A stretch of DNA of 33,965 nucleotides from Sulfitobacter sp. DFL-14 (lineage in GTDB: Bacteria; Pseudomonadota; Alphaproteobacteria; Rhodobacterales; Rhodobacteraceae). The DNA is taken from the NCBI RefSeq assembly GCF_003335585.1, contig NZ_QBFD01000039.1, positions 6,012 to 39,976 of the forward strand, in the 5' to 3' direction. The stretch's first letter is position 1, and every line of letters begins with the position of its first letter. Below the pieces are notes generated by a model, which worked only from the letters and a program-made list of their open reading frames with translations, was not told the origin of the DNA and searched no databases. Shown here piece after piece: positions 1-8,784 of this stretch. The position numbers and the translations under genes are program-made.

Positions 1-12
1 TTGGGCGCTCTA

Positions 13-1212
13 TCAGCCCACCCGGTCGAGGAGCTTCTTGGCGCGCCCTTCCATGTCGAGGCGGGCATCCTGCTGGGTCTTGTCGCGCGCAAGCCGCGTG
101 ATGCCCTGCACGAAGTCGAAGATGCTCTCGGGCGGGCGGCCTTCTTCCATCAGCACTTTCTCGATGATCTTGCCGGACCCCGCCTTCGAGAAGCCCCGCT
201 TGCGCAGAAAATCCGCGCGATCCTCGTCGCTGCGCGCCACGATCTGCTGCCGCGCGGCCTTGATGCCGTTCACGAAGCCCTGCGGCGAGGAATTGGCGAA
301 CCGCGTCAGCGCCGGGGCCGCCTCATGGGCAAAGCGGGAGGCGGCGTATTTCGAATGCCGGATCCGGATCTCCTGAAAATCCTCGACGCCCCAGAGGTTG
401 CGGTTCTGACACACTGCCCGCAGGTAGAAGCTCGCCATGCCGAGGGTCTTGGCGCCCACCTCCGAATTCCAGCAGTAAAAGCCCCGGAAGTAGAGGTCGG
501 GAGAGCCGTCCGCCAACTTGCCCGCCTCGATCGGGTTGCGATCATCGACAAGAAACAGGAAGACATCGCGGTCCGAGGCATAGAGCGTGGTCGTGTCGCG
601 GCTGATTTCGACATCGGGGTTATAGACGCCGGTCGACCAGTCGAGCACTCCCGGCACCTTCCACCGCGTGTCGCCCGTGCCGTTGCCCGCGATGCGCTGC
701 ACCGCCTCGACCAGCTCGTGGTCGTGGATGCGGCCATAGTCCGGACCGGTGACCGCGCGCAGCTCCGTGCGGCCATCTTCCGTCTCGAAGGTCTTCACTT
801 GCTCGGCACGGTGGTTGGTCAGACCGTATTGCAGGTTGATCCCCGCCAGCGGCGCGGGCAACTGCCGCAGATAGGAGGCCGGTGCGCCGACAATGCTGGC
901 AAGCTGGCCGAACGCCCAATGCGTCGGCGCAACAGGTTCATGCGCTTTCGGCAGCATCAGGTGCAACCGCTCGGGGTTGTCGCGCGCAGCCTCGACCCGG
1001 ATATCCGCCGTCTGCACCACGCGGCTGCGGCTGCGCTCAGAGCGGCCCTTCACATTGGCCCAGAGATCGTCGAGCGACAGATACCGCTCATCATCGGGCC
1101 GGTTGAACCATTCGGACGACACCCGCCCGTTTCGCTCACCCCGGCTCACATCCACTTTCCAGCCACCAGCCCGCGCCGGCTGTACCGGATCCAGAACTTC
1201 TACAACGCCCAT
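13..1212 (-). CDS. DUF932 (plasmid/phage-like) protein
   Basis: A 399-residue protein of the DUF932 family, found widely on plasmids and phages; its biochemical role is not established. The N-terminal 130 residues are charged, and the body carries the family pattern with blocks such as VTGPDYGRIHDHELVEAV and YCWNSEVGAKTLG, followed by a basic C-terminus. The ATG at 1212 follows GGGAG at a 7-nt spacing, so the start is well supported. The gene sits alone behind a structured leader (1213-1268) that it shares with the ParB-like gene near 13.6 kb, which suggests a common control circuit of plasmid-backbone genes. The stop lies only 12 bases from the window edge, so nothing can be said about a downstream partner. 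Family assignment is firm; function is unknown. Confidence 0.9.
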   Translation of the reverse strand: MGVVEVLDPVQPARAGGWKVDVSRGERNGRVSSEWFNRPDDERYLSLDDLWANVKGRSERSRSRVVQTADIRVEAARDNPERLHLMLPKAHEPVAPTHWAFGQLASIVGAPASYLRQLPAPLAGINLQYGLTNHRAEQVKTFETEDGRTELRAVTGPDYGRIHDHELVEAVQRIAGNGTGDTRWKVPGVLDWSTGVYNPDVEISRDTTTLYASDRDVFLFLVDDRNPIEAGKLADGSPDLYFRGFYCWNSEVGAKTLGMASFYLRAVCQNRNLWGVEDFQEIRIRHSKYAASRFAHEAAPALTRFANSSPQGFVNGIKAARQQIVARSDEDRADFLRKRGFSKAGSGKIIEKVLMEEGRPPESIFDFVQGITRLARDKTQQDARLDMEGRAKKLLDRVG

Positions 1213-1268
1213 CGGCTATCTCCCGTGACAGGCGCCGGGAGCCACTCTCCCAGCCCTCAACCCGTCAC
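1213..1268 (-). promoter_or_regulatory. Structured 5' leader of the DUF932 gene, copy 1 of a shared RNA element
   Basis: Read on the minus strand, GTGACGGG (1261-1268) pairs with CCTGTCAC (1225-1232) to give an 8-bp outer stem with one G-U pair. Inside it GGGAG (1247-1251) pairs with CTCCC (1237-1241) around the loop AGTGG. Four bases, GGCG, separate the inner and outer stems on the 3' side. The Shine-Dalgarno GGGAG begins immediately after the outer stem and the ATG follows 12 nt after the stem. The same architecture precedes the ParB-like gene at 13617-13673. The pairing is visible; a regulatory role is inferred. Confidence 0.6.
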
Positions 1269-1389
1269 CGGGAAACCGGCACGCCTCTCACTCTTCAAAA
1301 GTCGAGCAATGCGGGACCAAGCTGGTGTTCATGTTGTTTCGAACCGAACGTAGCTTATTTGCGCTTTCCTCGCGCGCCTTCAGGTGCCA

Positions 1390-3492
1390 CTACGGTGCGT
1401 CTTGCGGCGAGAATGCCTCGAACAACCCGACCCACCGCTCCACCACGTGCGGCGGGATCGCGTTCAATCCCCTTGTCAGCATCCTTTGTTTGACCTTGAT
1501 CGACAGCGGCACTTTCCAATGTTCGTCAAGTTGCACGCCCTGCGCCTGTGCCCAGGCTTCGATCTGACCCACAATTGGCAGGCCTGCCTGCACAACGTCC
1601 GCGAACCTCACGTCAGGTTCGCGTTCCATTCGGTCCAGTTCGTCGGCGATGATGTCGAATGGTATCAGGTCTTCAATCTCGGCACGCTCGTAGCCAACAT
1701 GGGCTGCGACGCTAAGCACCTTGTCCGGGCTTTCCGCATACAAACCCTGAGCCAAGTTGGCGCGCATCTGTCGGCCAGGTCCATCGTCGTCGAGCAGCAT
1801 CATCGGCAGCACTTCGTCGCGACCAGTGAGGATGCTGGCCACTACCCGCGCTGTCTTCGTTCCGCCAGAGGGTGGGAAGACCAATTCTCGTTTGGGCGTA
1901 ATTTTCGCGCCGGAGACCAAGAGAGCCTTGATTGCAGTCAGGTAATGCTGATCCGACGGGCCTTCGACCAGCACGGGCCGACAACCAACAAGTAGGCTCT
2001 CAGCGACGCTCAGGTTCAGTGCAGAATGGACAGCATACGCCGCGCCCGCCTGCTCATCCCGGCCTTCGCTATGCCGCAGGTTTGGTGTTGCCTTGGTGGT
2101 GCCGTCCGCCGCTACATAGACTTTCCGAGCCCTCTCAAGTCGATCCGCATCGACCAGGAAGGGCGAGTGCGATGTATAGATGATCTGGTTGGTCTGGGAC
2201 AGACTTTCAAAGAACGCAGAGAGGTCACGTTGGGCAAGCGGGTGCAGCGACACGCCCGGTTCGTCGAGGAGCAGCACCGCCTTTTTGTGGTCGCCTCGGC
2301 TTTCGACAAGGAAGACGAGATAGAAACTCAGGAACCACTGCAAACCCGTGCTTCGGTTCTCAAGCTCTACCTCAGTCGGACGCCGGTCGTCAGCAACCCA
2401 AATACGAAAGTGATTTCCGTCCGCCTCAAAACGGAAGCGGTAATCGCCTTGCTTCCACCAATCCCGAAAACGAGTGGTCAGAGTTGCGCCCGCAGATTGC
2501 AGCAAGATTGAGCGCGTCCGTTTCTGCTCCGCGATTGCGGCAATCTCGTCCACGGTTGGCTCTCGGTTCTGGCCATTCACCTCTTTGAAGTCACGTCCGA
2601 GTTCTAGGATTTCCTTTGCCTCCAACTGCACGAAGCTGAACAGCACCCGCAGCGTTCTCGCCTTTGCGGCTTCTTTCGCCCCCAAATCCTGCCGCACGAG
2701 GTTCTCAACGACATGCGGCAGGTAGATTTCTGAATCGAGGTTGCCATAGTTGGAGTAATAGACAAATGGCGGGATTGCGTTCACGACTACTGCTTCAACG
2801 CCTTCGACACGGCCTGGTGGCGGTGTCATCAGCACGCGGAGCTGGTCGCCTAGTTCTGACGATAGTTGCCTGACCATCGGGACAATAACGCTGGTCTCTG
2901 CGGGCTCTTCGGGTATTAGCGCATCGACTGCCTTGATGGCCGCGCGCAACTGAACCGCTCCAAGGTTCTCCGTTTCGGGCAGCGCGTCGGAGGTGGCCCT
3001 GAGGCCTTGAACCAACTGAGGCTGCAGCTCGGCTTCTTTCTTGAGAGCCTGCGCCGCTTCAACTGTGCCTGCGGCCCCCGTTAGCTTGCCCGCGAGCCAC
3101 TCACGCGTAACGGTGGTGATCCGTTGGTGCTTTGGAAATTCGATGTCGTAGTGACCGTCGAAGAAGCGCGTGACGCGGACCGTCTTAGCAATCTCAGCCG
3201 AAATACCAGCGGCTTGCGCGATGGCAGCGCCGGATGCACCGGTATCAAACTCGGCTTCGATGAAATGGTAATCGCCCGGCGCGTTGCGGATTTCTCCGAA
3301 CATCGTTTTCGGATAATCGGACGTCGGTTGAATCTCACCGTCTTGGGCAGGCTTTAGCTTCCAAAGTGGCAGCAGCAAGTTCGTCTTGCCAGACTCGTTG
3401 ACCCCAATCAGCGCTGTCACGTCGTCGGCTTCAAGCCAACCGCTGTCGGACACGGACCGGAAATTGGAAACTCTGAACCTGGACAATTTCAT
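1390..3492 (-). CDS. OLD-family ATP-dependent nuclease (AAA ATPase plus TOPRIM)
   Basis: A 700-residue OLD-type protein (overcoming lysogenization defect): an ABC/SMC-like ATPase fused to a TOPRIM nuclease. Visible are Walker A GVNESGKT (residues 30-37), a signature-like block ENRSTGLQWFLSF (378-390), Walker B VLLLDEP (406-412) and the histidine switch YTSHSPFLVD (439-448). The TOPRIM part has VEGPSDQHYL (509-518), the acidic triad DDD (568-570) and EIEDLIP (605-611). All key acidic residues appear present, so it is probably active. No UvrD-like helicase lies beside it, so it resembles stand-alone class 1 OLD proteins rather than the GajA-GajB (Gabija) pair. Known family members cleave DNA and several act against phages; that role here is inferred. 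AGGAG precedes the ATG. It stands between plasmid-backbone genes as a single cargo gene. Confidence 0.88.
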   Translation of the reverse strand: MKLSRFRVSNFRSVSDSGWLEADDVTALIGVNESGKTNLLLPLWKLKPAQDGEIQPTSDYPKTMFGEIRNAPGDYHFIEAEFDTGASGAAIAQAAGISAEIAKTVRVTRFFDGHYDIEFPKHQRITTVTREWLAGKLTGAAGTVEAAQALKKEAELQPQLVQGLRATSDALPETENLGAVQLRAAIKAVDALIPEEPAETSVIVPMVRQLSSELGDQLRVLMTPPPGRVEGVEAVVVNAIPPFVYYSNYGNLDSEIYLPHVVENLVRQDLGAKEAAKARTLRVLFSFVQLEAKEILELGRDFKEVNGQNREPTVDEIAAIAEQKRTRSILLQSAGATLTTRFRDWWKQGDYRFRFEADGNHFRIWVADDRRPTEVELENRSTGLQWFLSFYLVFLVESRGDHKKAVLLLDEPGVSLHPLAQRDLSAFFESLSQTNQIIYTSHSPFLVDADRLERARKVYVAADGTTKATPNLRHSEGRDEQAGAAYAVHSALNLSVAESLLVGCRPVLVEGPSDQHYLTAIKALLVSGAKITPKRELVFPPSGGTKTARVVASILTGRDEVLPMMLLDDDGPGRQMRANLAQGLYAESPDKVLSVAAHVGYERAEIEDLIPFDIIADELDRMEREPDVRFADVVQAGLPIVGQIEAWAQAQGVQLDEHWKVPLSIKVKQRMLTRGLNAIPPHVVERWVGLFEAFSPQDAP

Positions 3493-3529
3493 CTGCGAGC
3501 ACTCCTAATCAGGCGCAATACTACTGGTT

Positions 3530-3554
3530 GTGTTGCTGCAAAGCAATGCAACAC
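3530..3554. promoter_or_regulatory. Inverted repeat upstream of the OLD-family gene
   Basis: GTGTTGC (3530-3536) and GCAACAC (3548-3554) form a perfect 7-bp inverted repeat with an 11-base spacer, centred about 50 bp upstream of the nuclease start. It could be an operator overlapping the promoter; a hairpin in the leader is the alternative. No confident promoter elements could be assigned. Confidence 0.3.
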
Positions 3555-3728
3555 CATGTACTGACATCAACAACAAGAATGAGAGCTAGGAAGGACCGGA
3601 GTCGCTTGAAGGATTGAATGATCTATCCCCGTCATGTCCAGTGTCGGCACGCTGCAGTTCGAGGGAATTTTCGCATGGTGGAGCATCAGGAAGATGGACT
3701 CCGAGCCGCCTTGCGGCAATCAGTCAAA

Positions 3729-3750
3729 CCCGGCGGTCTAACCCGCCGGG
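3729..3750 (-). terminator. Hairpin downstream of ssb
   Basis: CCCGGCGG and CCGCCGGG form a perfect 8-bp stem with a 6-base loop, 23 bp after the ssb stop on the minus strand. Only three T residues follow, so termination is plausible but not strong. A GGGGG-AG-CCCCC hairpin lies between it and the stop codon. Confidence 0.45.
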
Positions 3751-3772
3751 CCCAAGGGGGAGCCCCCGTTCC

Positions 3773-4177
3773 TCAGAACGGGATCTCGTCGTCGCGGTCG
3801 ACCAGCTCGGGGTTTTCGTTCTCGGCCGACTTCGGGCGGCTCAGGAAATCGACCTTCTCGGCGATGATCTCGCAGCCGTAGCGGTCGTTCCCCATGCTGT
3901 CGATCCACTTGGTGTAGTGGATGCGGCCGTGGACGAGGACCTTCATGCCCTTTTCGCAATGCTCCGCGACCGTCTTGCCGAGACCGTTGAAGCAAGTGAT
4001 GCGGTGCCATTCGGTGTCCATGACCCGGTAGCCGTTCTCGTCGCGCAGGACGCGACCTTCCGAGAGGCGGGGGCGAGAGGTGGCGAGGCTGAAGTTGGTG
4101 ATGTTGGTGCCGCCCTGGGTGGTGCGGGTTTCGGGTTTTTGACCGATGTTGCCGGCGAGGATGACGATGTTCTGCAT
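3773..4177 (-). CDS. ssb: Single-stranded DNA-binding protein
   Basis: A 134-residue SSB that coats single-stranded DNA during replication, repair and conjugation. It begins MQNIVILAGNIGQKPETR, has the OB-fold blocks TEWHRITCFNGLGKTVAEHC and GRIHYTKW, and ends in the acidic tip DDEIPF that recruits partner proteins. It is shorter than most chromosomal SSBs, because the disordered linker before the tip is short, which is common for plasmid copies. The reading frame extends upstream, but the ATG at 4177 is preferred: the OB fold starts there and AGGAG lies 7 nt before it. It is divergent from the H-NS-like gene across a 428-bp gap. A plasmid-borne helper of replication or transfer is the likely role. 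Confidence 0.95.
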   Translation of the reverse strand: MQNIVILAGNIGQKPETRTTQGGTNITNFSLATSRPRLSEGRVLRDENGYRVMDTEWHRITCFNGLGKTVAEHCEKGMKVLVHGRIHYTKWIDSMGNDRYGCEIIAEKVDFLSRPKSAENENPELVDRDDEIPF

Positions 4178-4605
4178 GATTAGCTCCTGTGTTTCCTGTC
4201 TTTGGGACCGTCCCTTCGACAAGACCCGGAAAAAGCCCGTCGGGTGACGCGTGCACGGTGAACGGAACGGACGCCGGAAACCCCCAGAGGACCGGGATGG
4301 AGCGGGCAGGACGCCACAGGCGGCCAACACGGCCCGGGCTGACGCGGGGTTGCGCGCAGGAGACCGAACGGGGTTAGGGGATTGTCAGTCGAAGGGATGG
4401 ACCAGAAAACAGAGATGCGCGAGGAGCCCATGCCAGACCCTGTCATCCTGCCAATCGGGACAGCCTGACCCCCAATTCAGCACCTCCCTGGCGACGAAAC
4501 GGCGATCAACAGCTTCCGCCACCCCTGCCCCAGCCTTCCGGGAGTTGCGGCGCCTTGCCGCGACGGGCTATCGATACCGGATCATTCAGGACACGGACCG
4601 CACCA
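4178..4605. other. Divergent intergenic region between ssb and the H-NS-like gene
   Basis: A stretch of 428 bp that should hold the two divergent promoters. Open frames across it on both strands look like shadows: they are arginine/proline-rich, show no family pattern and have no ribosome-binding site. I see no clear repeat, operator or promoter consensus here. Confidence 0.4.
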
Positions 4606-4926
4606 ATGGCTGATTACGATCTCGAGGCACTGTCGCTCAGCGAGCTGAAGAAAATGCAGAAGGACGTCGCCAAGGCGATCTCCACGTTCGAGCATCGGCA
4701 GAAGGCGGAAGCCCGCGCCAAGGTCGAAGCTGTGGCCAGAGAAATGGGCTACTCTCTGGCCGAACTTGTCGGCACTGAGATGAAAACCACGCGGGTGCCT
4801 GGACCGGCGAAGTACCGGCACCCTGAGAACCCGGCGCTCACTTGGTCCGGTCGAGGGCGCAAACCGCAGTGGTTCGTGGACGCGCTGGCTGCTGGAACAC
4901 CTGCTGGTGATCTGGAAATCCGCTGA
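4606..4926 (+). CDS. H-NS family nucleoid-associated protein
   Basis: A 106-residue H-NS-like DNA-binding protein. Residues 5-50 form a charged helical oligomerisation region rich in K, E and A (SELKKMQKDVAKAIS). The C-terminal third has the H-NS DNA-binding core, KYRHPENPALTWSGRGRKP, where the RGR motif enters the minor groove of AT-rich DNA. Such proteins silence horizontally acquired DNA, and plasmid-borne copies act as stealth factors that limit the effect of the plasmid on its host. The ATG at 4606 is chosen over an upstream in-frame start because the conserved MADYDLEALSL N-terminus begins there. The gene is alone on the plus strand. Confidence 0.92.
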   Translation: MADYDLEALSLSELKKMQKDVAKAISTFEHRQKAEARAKVEAVAREMGYSLAELVGTEMKTTRVPGPAKYRHPENPALTWSGRGRKPQWFVDALAAGTPAGDLEIR

Positions 4927-5304
4927 ACGATCGCCAACCCTGCGGCTAAAGAACCCGAGGCTGCTCGTTGCCCGACCCGTTCATTTGAGCCTGGCGCCTG
5001 CGCAGGACAGGGGCGGACTCATCTGGGCAGTCAGTGTGGCTGTCCCCTTCGAGCGACCGCCACAGAGGGCGGAAAGCCGCCTGACGGCTGTGCGGCATAG
5101 GAGCTGCAATCCACCGGGAGCAGTCATTCGTTCAACGCACAGCATCTCTTGACCGGTCTCAGCGCGTCGAGCGTAAAGCAGCCTGAAGGACATGCGGTGT
5201 TGCTGGTGAAGCATCGCACCAGAGCGGTCGCGGAGGTATCAAGCCGTGTTTGCTCAGGTCTATTGCCGTGGTTCCGATGTAAACATGTGCTGCACGCAGA
5301 ATTT
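4927..5304. other. Intergenic region with no recognised feature
   Basis: A 378-bp gap between the 3' ends of the H-NS-like gene (plus strand) and the photolyase-like gene (minus strand). Small open frames on both strands lack family patterns and ribosome-binding sites. I see no convincing T-tract terminator or repeat. Confidence 0.4.
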
Positions 5305-6651
5305 TCAGGGCAAACCGTGCGTGCGCAGGACAGCATCGCGTGACGTGAACGCTTCTTCTTTTTTGCCCCACCTCGCACGCGCTTCGCGGAAGGCTGCCTT
5401 GTAATCGATCAACGGCGCAGGCAAGGGATTGTCGAACCAGAGCCACGGCTCGTGCCCGAAGCCAACCGGAACGGTTGCCAATTCGGGCAACCAGTGTCTG
5501 ACATACGCCTCGGACGGATCAAGATTGGTGCCTTGCTTGACCGGATTGAGGATCCGTGGCCCCCGCTCCTGCATCAGCGTGCCATCGTTCAGCGCCACCT
5601 GGGGCCATGTGATGCCGGGCTCATAGTCGTCAAACATTTCGGCCAGGGCTGCGCCGACCTCTACGGCGGGCAGCTGGAGCAGCTGAATGCCGTATGAGGT
5701 CACCAGCTGTCGCAGCCGGAAATTGCTCCACCCTGTCGCACCCAGTTCCCGCATGGCGGCGTCAGGCATCGGAATGCCGGTATTTCCGGACCGCCAGGCG
5801 CTGAGCCGTTCTGTTTGCGCAGGCGTCAGGGAAGCGCGAGATGGCTTGTCCTGATACCGGGAGAACGTGGTCAGAAACCCGGTTCTCATGGCGATCCTGC
5901 TCCGGAAGTGCCGGAAAGACGAACCTTCGGTTGAACGTCTTCGTCCGGGATTGGCCGCATGCCAAAGTTTTTCGGCCTTTGTGGTTTCCCGTTCCGCACG
6001 GTGGCTTGAAAGCGTTCCGGCGGCAAAATGGGTCGACAGCTGGCTGGTGCTCACCCGGTCGCGGCCAGGGATCCACATGTCGGCAAGGTAGTTTCGGTCG
6101 GGCAGGACCTGCAGGAAGTCCCGCAGAAGTCGAATGGGATGCTCGGCTGGCAACCTGTCCTGCGCGACGGTCTGATGGTCAGACAGAAAGGGTTGCTCCG
6201 GCTTGGCGCCGCCGGGACCAACGCGGCGTATCATCTCGCCATTGACCGTCAGGAAAGGGATGTTTGCCGAGTGCAACTCTCGCTCCCATCCGACCCGATA
6301 GGCGTTCTCTGCCGCCATCCCATCAGCAGCATTTCGGATAACCGACATGCACCCCAATCGGCGGCATGCCCTCACAAGCGATGTGTCGTCGTCTGGCCCC
6401 AGAACCTCGAACGGAATTTCGCGCCGCCGAAGCTGTTCGCCGATGCGCGCCTCCGCTGCGTCCTCGATCGCACGCCGGTTTCGTGTGCGAGCGGGGCGTC
6501 CCCGCGCCTCTGGCTGAATGCGCAGGACAGCGAACCCTTCGCGGGTTGGGTCAGACGCGATGGCATAGGCAAGATTGTCTTCTAGGCGCAGATCTTCCGC
6601 GAGAAGGACCAGAATTTTGCCGCGCGGAATGGGGGGATGCGGGAAGTTCAA
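5305..6651 (-). CDS. Photolyase/cryptochrome-family FAD protein
   Basis: A protein of about 448 residues of the DNA photolyase/cryptochrome family. It opens with the Rossmann-like block ILVLLAEDLRLEDNLAYAI. The C-terminal half has the FAD-domain signature in diverged form: W-R-SGNTGIPMPDAAMRELGATG, then RILNPVKQGTNLDPSEAYV and RHWLPEL, matching the family blocks for the flavin pocket. Photolyases repair UV-induced dimers with light and cryptochromes signal; which applies cannot be told from sequence. An ATG at 6723 would overlap the upstream DUF2461 gene by 67 bp and add 24 residues unlike the family. The TTG at 6651, just after that gene's stop and preceded by GGGG, is therefore preferred but not proven. 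It is the last gene of a TetR-DUF2461-DUF2461 cluster. Confidence 0.82.
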   Translation of the reverse strand: MNFPHPPIPRGKILVLLAEDLRLEDNLAYAIASDPTREGFAVLRIQPEARGRPARTRNRRAIEDAAEARIGEQLRRREIPFEVLGPDDDTSLVRACRRLGCMSVIRNAADGMAAENAYRVGWERELHSANIPFLTVNGEMIRRVGPGGAKPEQPFLSDHQTVAQDRLPAEHPIRLLRDFLQVLPDRNYLADMWIPGRDRVSTSQLSTHFAAGTLSSHRAERETTKAEKLWHAANPGRRRSTEGSSFRHFRSRIAMRTGFLTTFSRYQDKPSRASLTPAQTERLSAWRSGNTGIPMPDAAMRELGATGWSNFRLRQLVTSYGIQLLQLPAVEVGAALAEMFDDYEPGITWPQVALNDGTLMQERGPRILNPVKQGTNLDPSEAYVRHWLPELATVPVGFGHEPWLWFDNPLPAPLIDYKAAFREARARWGKKEEAFTSRDAVLRTHGLP

Positions 6652-6656
6652 GAAAT

Positions 6657-7328
6657 TTACCCCAATACGGCTTTGTTGATGAACTCCACCAGCGGGCTGG
6701 CCGTCCGGTGGGCACTGACCCATTCCGCCAGCGCGCCGTCTGCGGACATCTCTGCATCGGTCATTCGGTGGTTCAGGCTAAACCCTTCCAACTTGAGGTA
6801 TTCAATCGCAGGGTCGTCCTTGTCATAACCCTTCGGTCCGTTCTTCAACACGTTCGGGGCGATGAAGCCATCCGGGAACACGCGCCGCACCTCTGGGCTT
6901 TCGACGATGGCTTTCCACTCCGCGAAGCGACCCGAAATCCGGTCGCGGATCTTGGACAGCGGGCCACGCTCGGTGCGGAAGATCCCGGCGCTGGCGTAGC
7001 TGCCTCCAGGCTCGATGTGGATGGAATAGCCCGCGATCCGCTGAAAATGCGGGCTCGTTCTGACCATGACGAAGAAGTCGGTCTTGTAAGGCGTCTTGTC
7101 CTTGGTAAACCGCATGTCGCGGTTCATCCGCGTCACGGCCATCGTGGGGTCAAACCCGGTTTGGCGGATCGCTTCATCGAACCGGGCAACCTCCTCCGTC
7201 AGCTTTGCCGCAACCTCAATCAGATTGGCTTTCGCATCCTCATAGTCGGGGCGATGGTCCTTGAACCATTCCCTTGTGTTGTTGGCCTTCAAACCGGACA
7301 GAAATGCAAATGTGCGGGGGTCGATCAT
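6657..7328 (-). CDS. DUF2461 domain protein, intact copy
   Basis: A 223-residue member of the DUF2461 (TIGR02453) family, whose function is not known. Family blocks are visible in order: TFAFLSGLKANNTREWFKDH near the N-terminus, VTRMNRDMRFTKDKTPYKT (residues 65-83), GYSIHIEPGGSYASAG (100-115), and the C-terminal YLKLEGFSLNHRM. The next gene upstream, 28 bp away, is a diverged paralogue interrupted by an IS3 element, so the locus carried a tandem pair. It is followed closely by the photolyase-like gene, and the three probably form one transcript under the TetR regulator. The family is certain, the role unknown. Confidence 0.9.
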   Translation of the reverse strand: MIDPRTFAFLSGLKANNTREWFKDHRPDYEDAKANLIEVAAKLTEEVARFDEAIRQTGFDPTMAVTRMNRDMRFTKDKTPYKTDFFVMVRTSPHFQRIAGYSIHIEPGGSYASAGIFRTERGPLSKIRDRISGRFAEWKAIVESPEVRRVFPDGFIAPNVLKNGPKGYDKDDPAIEYLKLEGFSLNHRMTDAEMSADGALAEWVSAHRTASPLVEFINKAVLG

Positions 7329-7630
7329 GATAAATGTCCTTGCTGTCTCGCAGCCTTATTCGTTCAAAAAATCCGCCACCGGGCGGGCCGCCTTGAACAG
7401 CGCGACAAGGTGATCCAGCGCGTCCGCCTTTTGCACCTGCAGATCTGCCATGGGCGCTTTCATGCCGTAGCCCTTCATCTTCAGATAGCGGGCCGCGGGG
7501 TGGCCCGGGTCAAAGCCGCGCGGCATGGATTTTAGGCTGTCCAACGCTTCCACCCCGTTTGGGTAAGCCTTACTGAGCTGCTGCCGGTTTCGTGAACACG
7601 AAGATAAGATCGTGACCAAGGAACTGGAGA

Positions 7631-7927
7631 GTGGATATGACGAGACGAAAGTTCAGCCGTGAGTTCAAGACAGAGGCCGTGAGGCTGGTTACCGATCGGG
7701 GCGTAGCGGTGTCGCAGGCCGCACGCGACCTCGACCTGTCCGAGAGTGTGCTGCGCCGCTGGATGAGGGAGCTGAGTGCAGCCCCGGCTGCTGCCTTTCC
7801 CGGAAACGGACAAATGCGTGCCGACCTAGCGGAGATCGCAGCCCTGAAGAAAGAGGTCGTCCGGCTCCGGGCGGAGCGTGACATCCTCAAGAAGGCGACG
7901 GCTTTTTTCGCGCGCGAGGCGACATGA
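7631..7927 (+). CDS. IS3-family transposase OrfA
   Basis: A 98-residue OrfA that binds the element's ends. The N-terminal half is a helix-turn-helix (FSREFKTEAVRLVTDRG and VSQAARDLDLSESVLRRWM), followed by a leucine-zipper-like helix (EIAALKKEVVRLRAERDIL) that mediates multimerisation. The sequence T-TTT-TTC at 7903-7909, in the correct phase, is a candidate slippery site for the -1 frameshift that makes the OrfAB fusion transposase. The stop overlaps the orfB start (ATGA). Confidence 0.95.
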   Translation: MDMTRRKFSREFKTEAVRLVTDRGVAVSQAARDLDLSESVLRRWMRELSAAPAAAFPGNGQMRADLAEIAALKKEVVRLRAERDILKKATAFFAREAT

Positions 7928-8784
7928 GATTCGCCTTCATTGCCAAGCACCGGCACACTTGGCCAGTCAGTTGGCTCTGCGAGGCGCTGGAGGTTTCGCG
8001 CTCCGGGTTCCACGCCTGGCTCAACCGCCCGACCAGCACCCGCGAGATCCATGATGCCAAGCTGGTCATGGCGATCGAGACGAGCTTCAAAACCAGTGAT
8101 CGAACCTATGGCGCGCGGCGCGTGTGGCGCGATGTTCTGGAAGAAGGACTGGCCTGCGGCTTGCACAGGATCGAGCGACTGATGCGCTGCAACGCCTTCA
8201 AGGCTCGGCCTCGGCGCAGAGGCAAGCCCAAGGACGATGGTGAGCGCTCAATCATTGCCGACAACATCTTGGACCGGGATTTCCAGGCAGATCGGCCAAA
8301 CCAGAAGTGGCTGGCCGATTTCACATACATCTGGACTGCCGAGGGCTGGCTGTATGTCGCGGTCGTTCTGGACCTGTTTTCCCGCCGCGCGGTCGGTTGG
8401 TCCATGAAGGCAGATCGCGATGCATCGCTGGTCATGGATGCTCTGATGATGGCGGTCTGGCGCCGAGGAAAAGCTGGCGCTCTCCTTCATCACTCCGACC
8501 AGGGATCCCAATACACGAGCGAGCAGTTTCAGCGCCTGCTGGCGGACAACGGCATCACATGCTCAATGAGCAGAGCGGGCAATGTCTGGGATAACTCGGC
8601 GATGGAAAGCTTCTTCTCAACGCTGAAAACTGAACGCACCGCCCGCAAAGTGTATCGCACCCGAAATGAAGCCCGCGCCGATGTCTTCGACTACATCGAA
8701 CGCTTCTACAATCCGCGGCGGCGCCATTCGAAACTGGGCTACCTCAGCCCAATGGAGTTCGAGGCGCGCGCTATGCTAGCTTAA
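7924..8784 (+). CDS. IS3-family transposase OrfB (DDE integrase domain)
   Basis: A 286-residue catalytic half of the transposase. After an HTH_21-like N-terminal region it carries the rve-type DDE core: first D in KWLADFTYIWTAEGW, second D in HHSDQGSQYTS, and E in NSAMESFFSTLKTE, with the downstream YIERFYNPRRRHSKLGY block. All three catalytic acids are present. It is normally expressed as an OrfAB fusion through a -1 frameshift in the upstream T tract. The start overlaps the orfA stop by 4 bp. Confidence 0.95.
   Translation: MRFAFIAKHRHTWPVSWLCEALEVSRSGFHAWLNRPTSTREIHDAKLVMAIETSFKTSDRTYGARRVWRDVLEEGLACGLHRIERLMRCNAFKARPRRRGKPKDDGERSIIADNILDRDFQADRPNQKWLADFTYIWTAEGWLYVAVVLDLFSRRAVGWSMKADRDASLVMDALMMAVWRRGKAGALLHHSDQGSQYTSEQFQRLLADNGITCSMSRAGNVWDNSAMESFFSTLKTERTARKVYRTRNEARADVFDYIERFYNPRRRHSKLGYLSPMEFEARAMLA

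Noticed and set aside
1..1353. 450-codon open frame on the plus strand opposite the DUF932 gene
   Set aside because: It is arginine-, histidine- and proline-rich, has no family pattern and mirrors the codon structure of the real gene, a common high-GC shadow.
1390..4177. Gabija-type defence pair (gajA-gajB)
   Set aside because: The OLD-like protein has no UvrD-like helicase beside it; neighbours are DUF932 and ssb.
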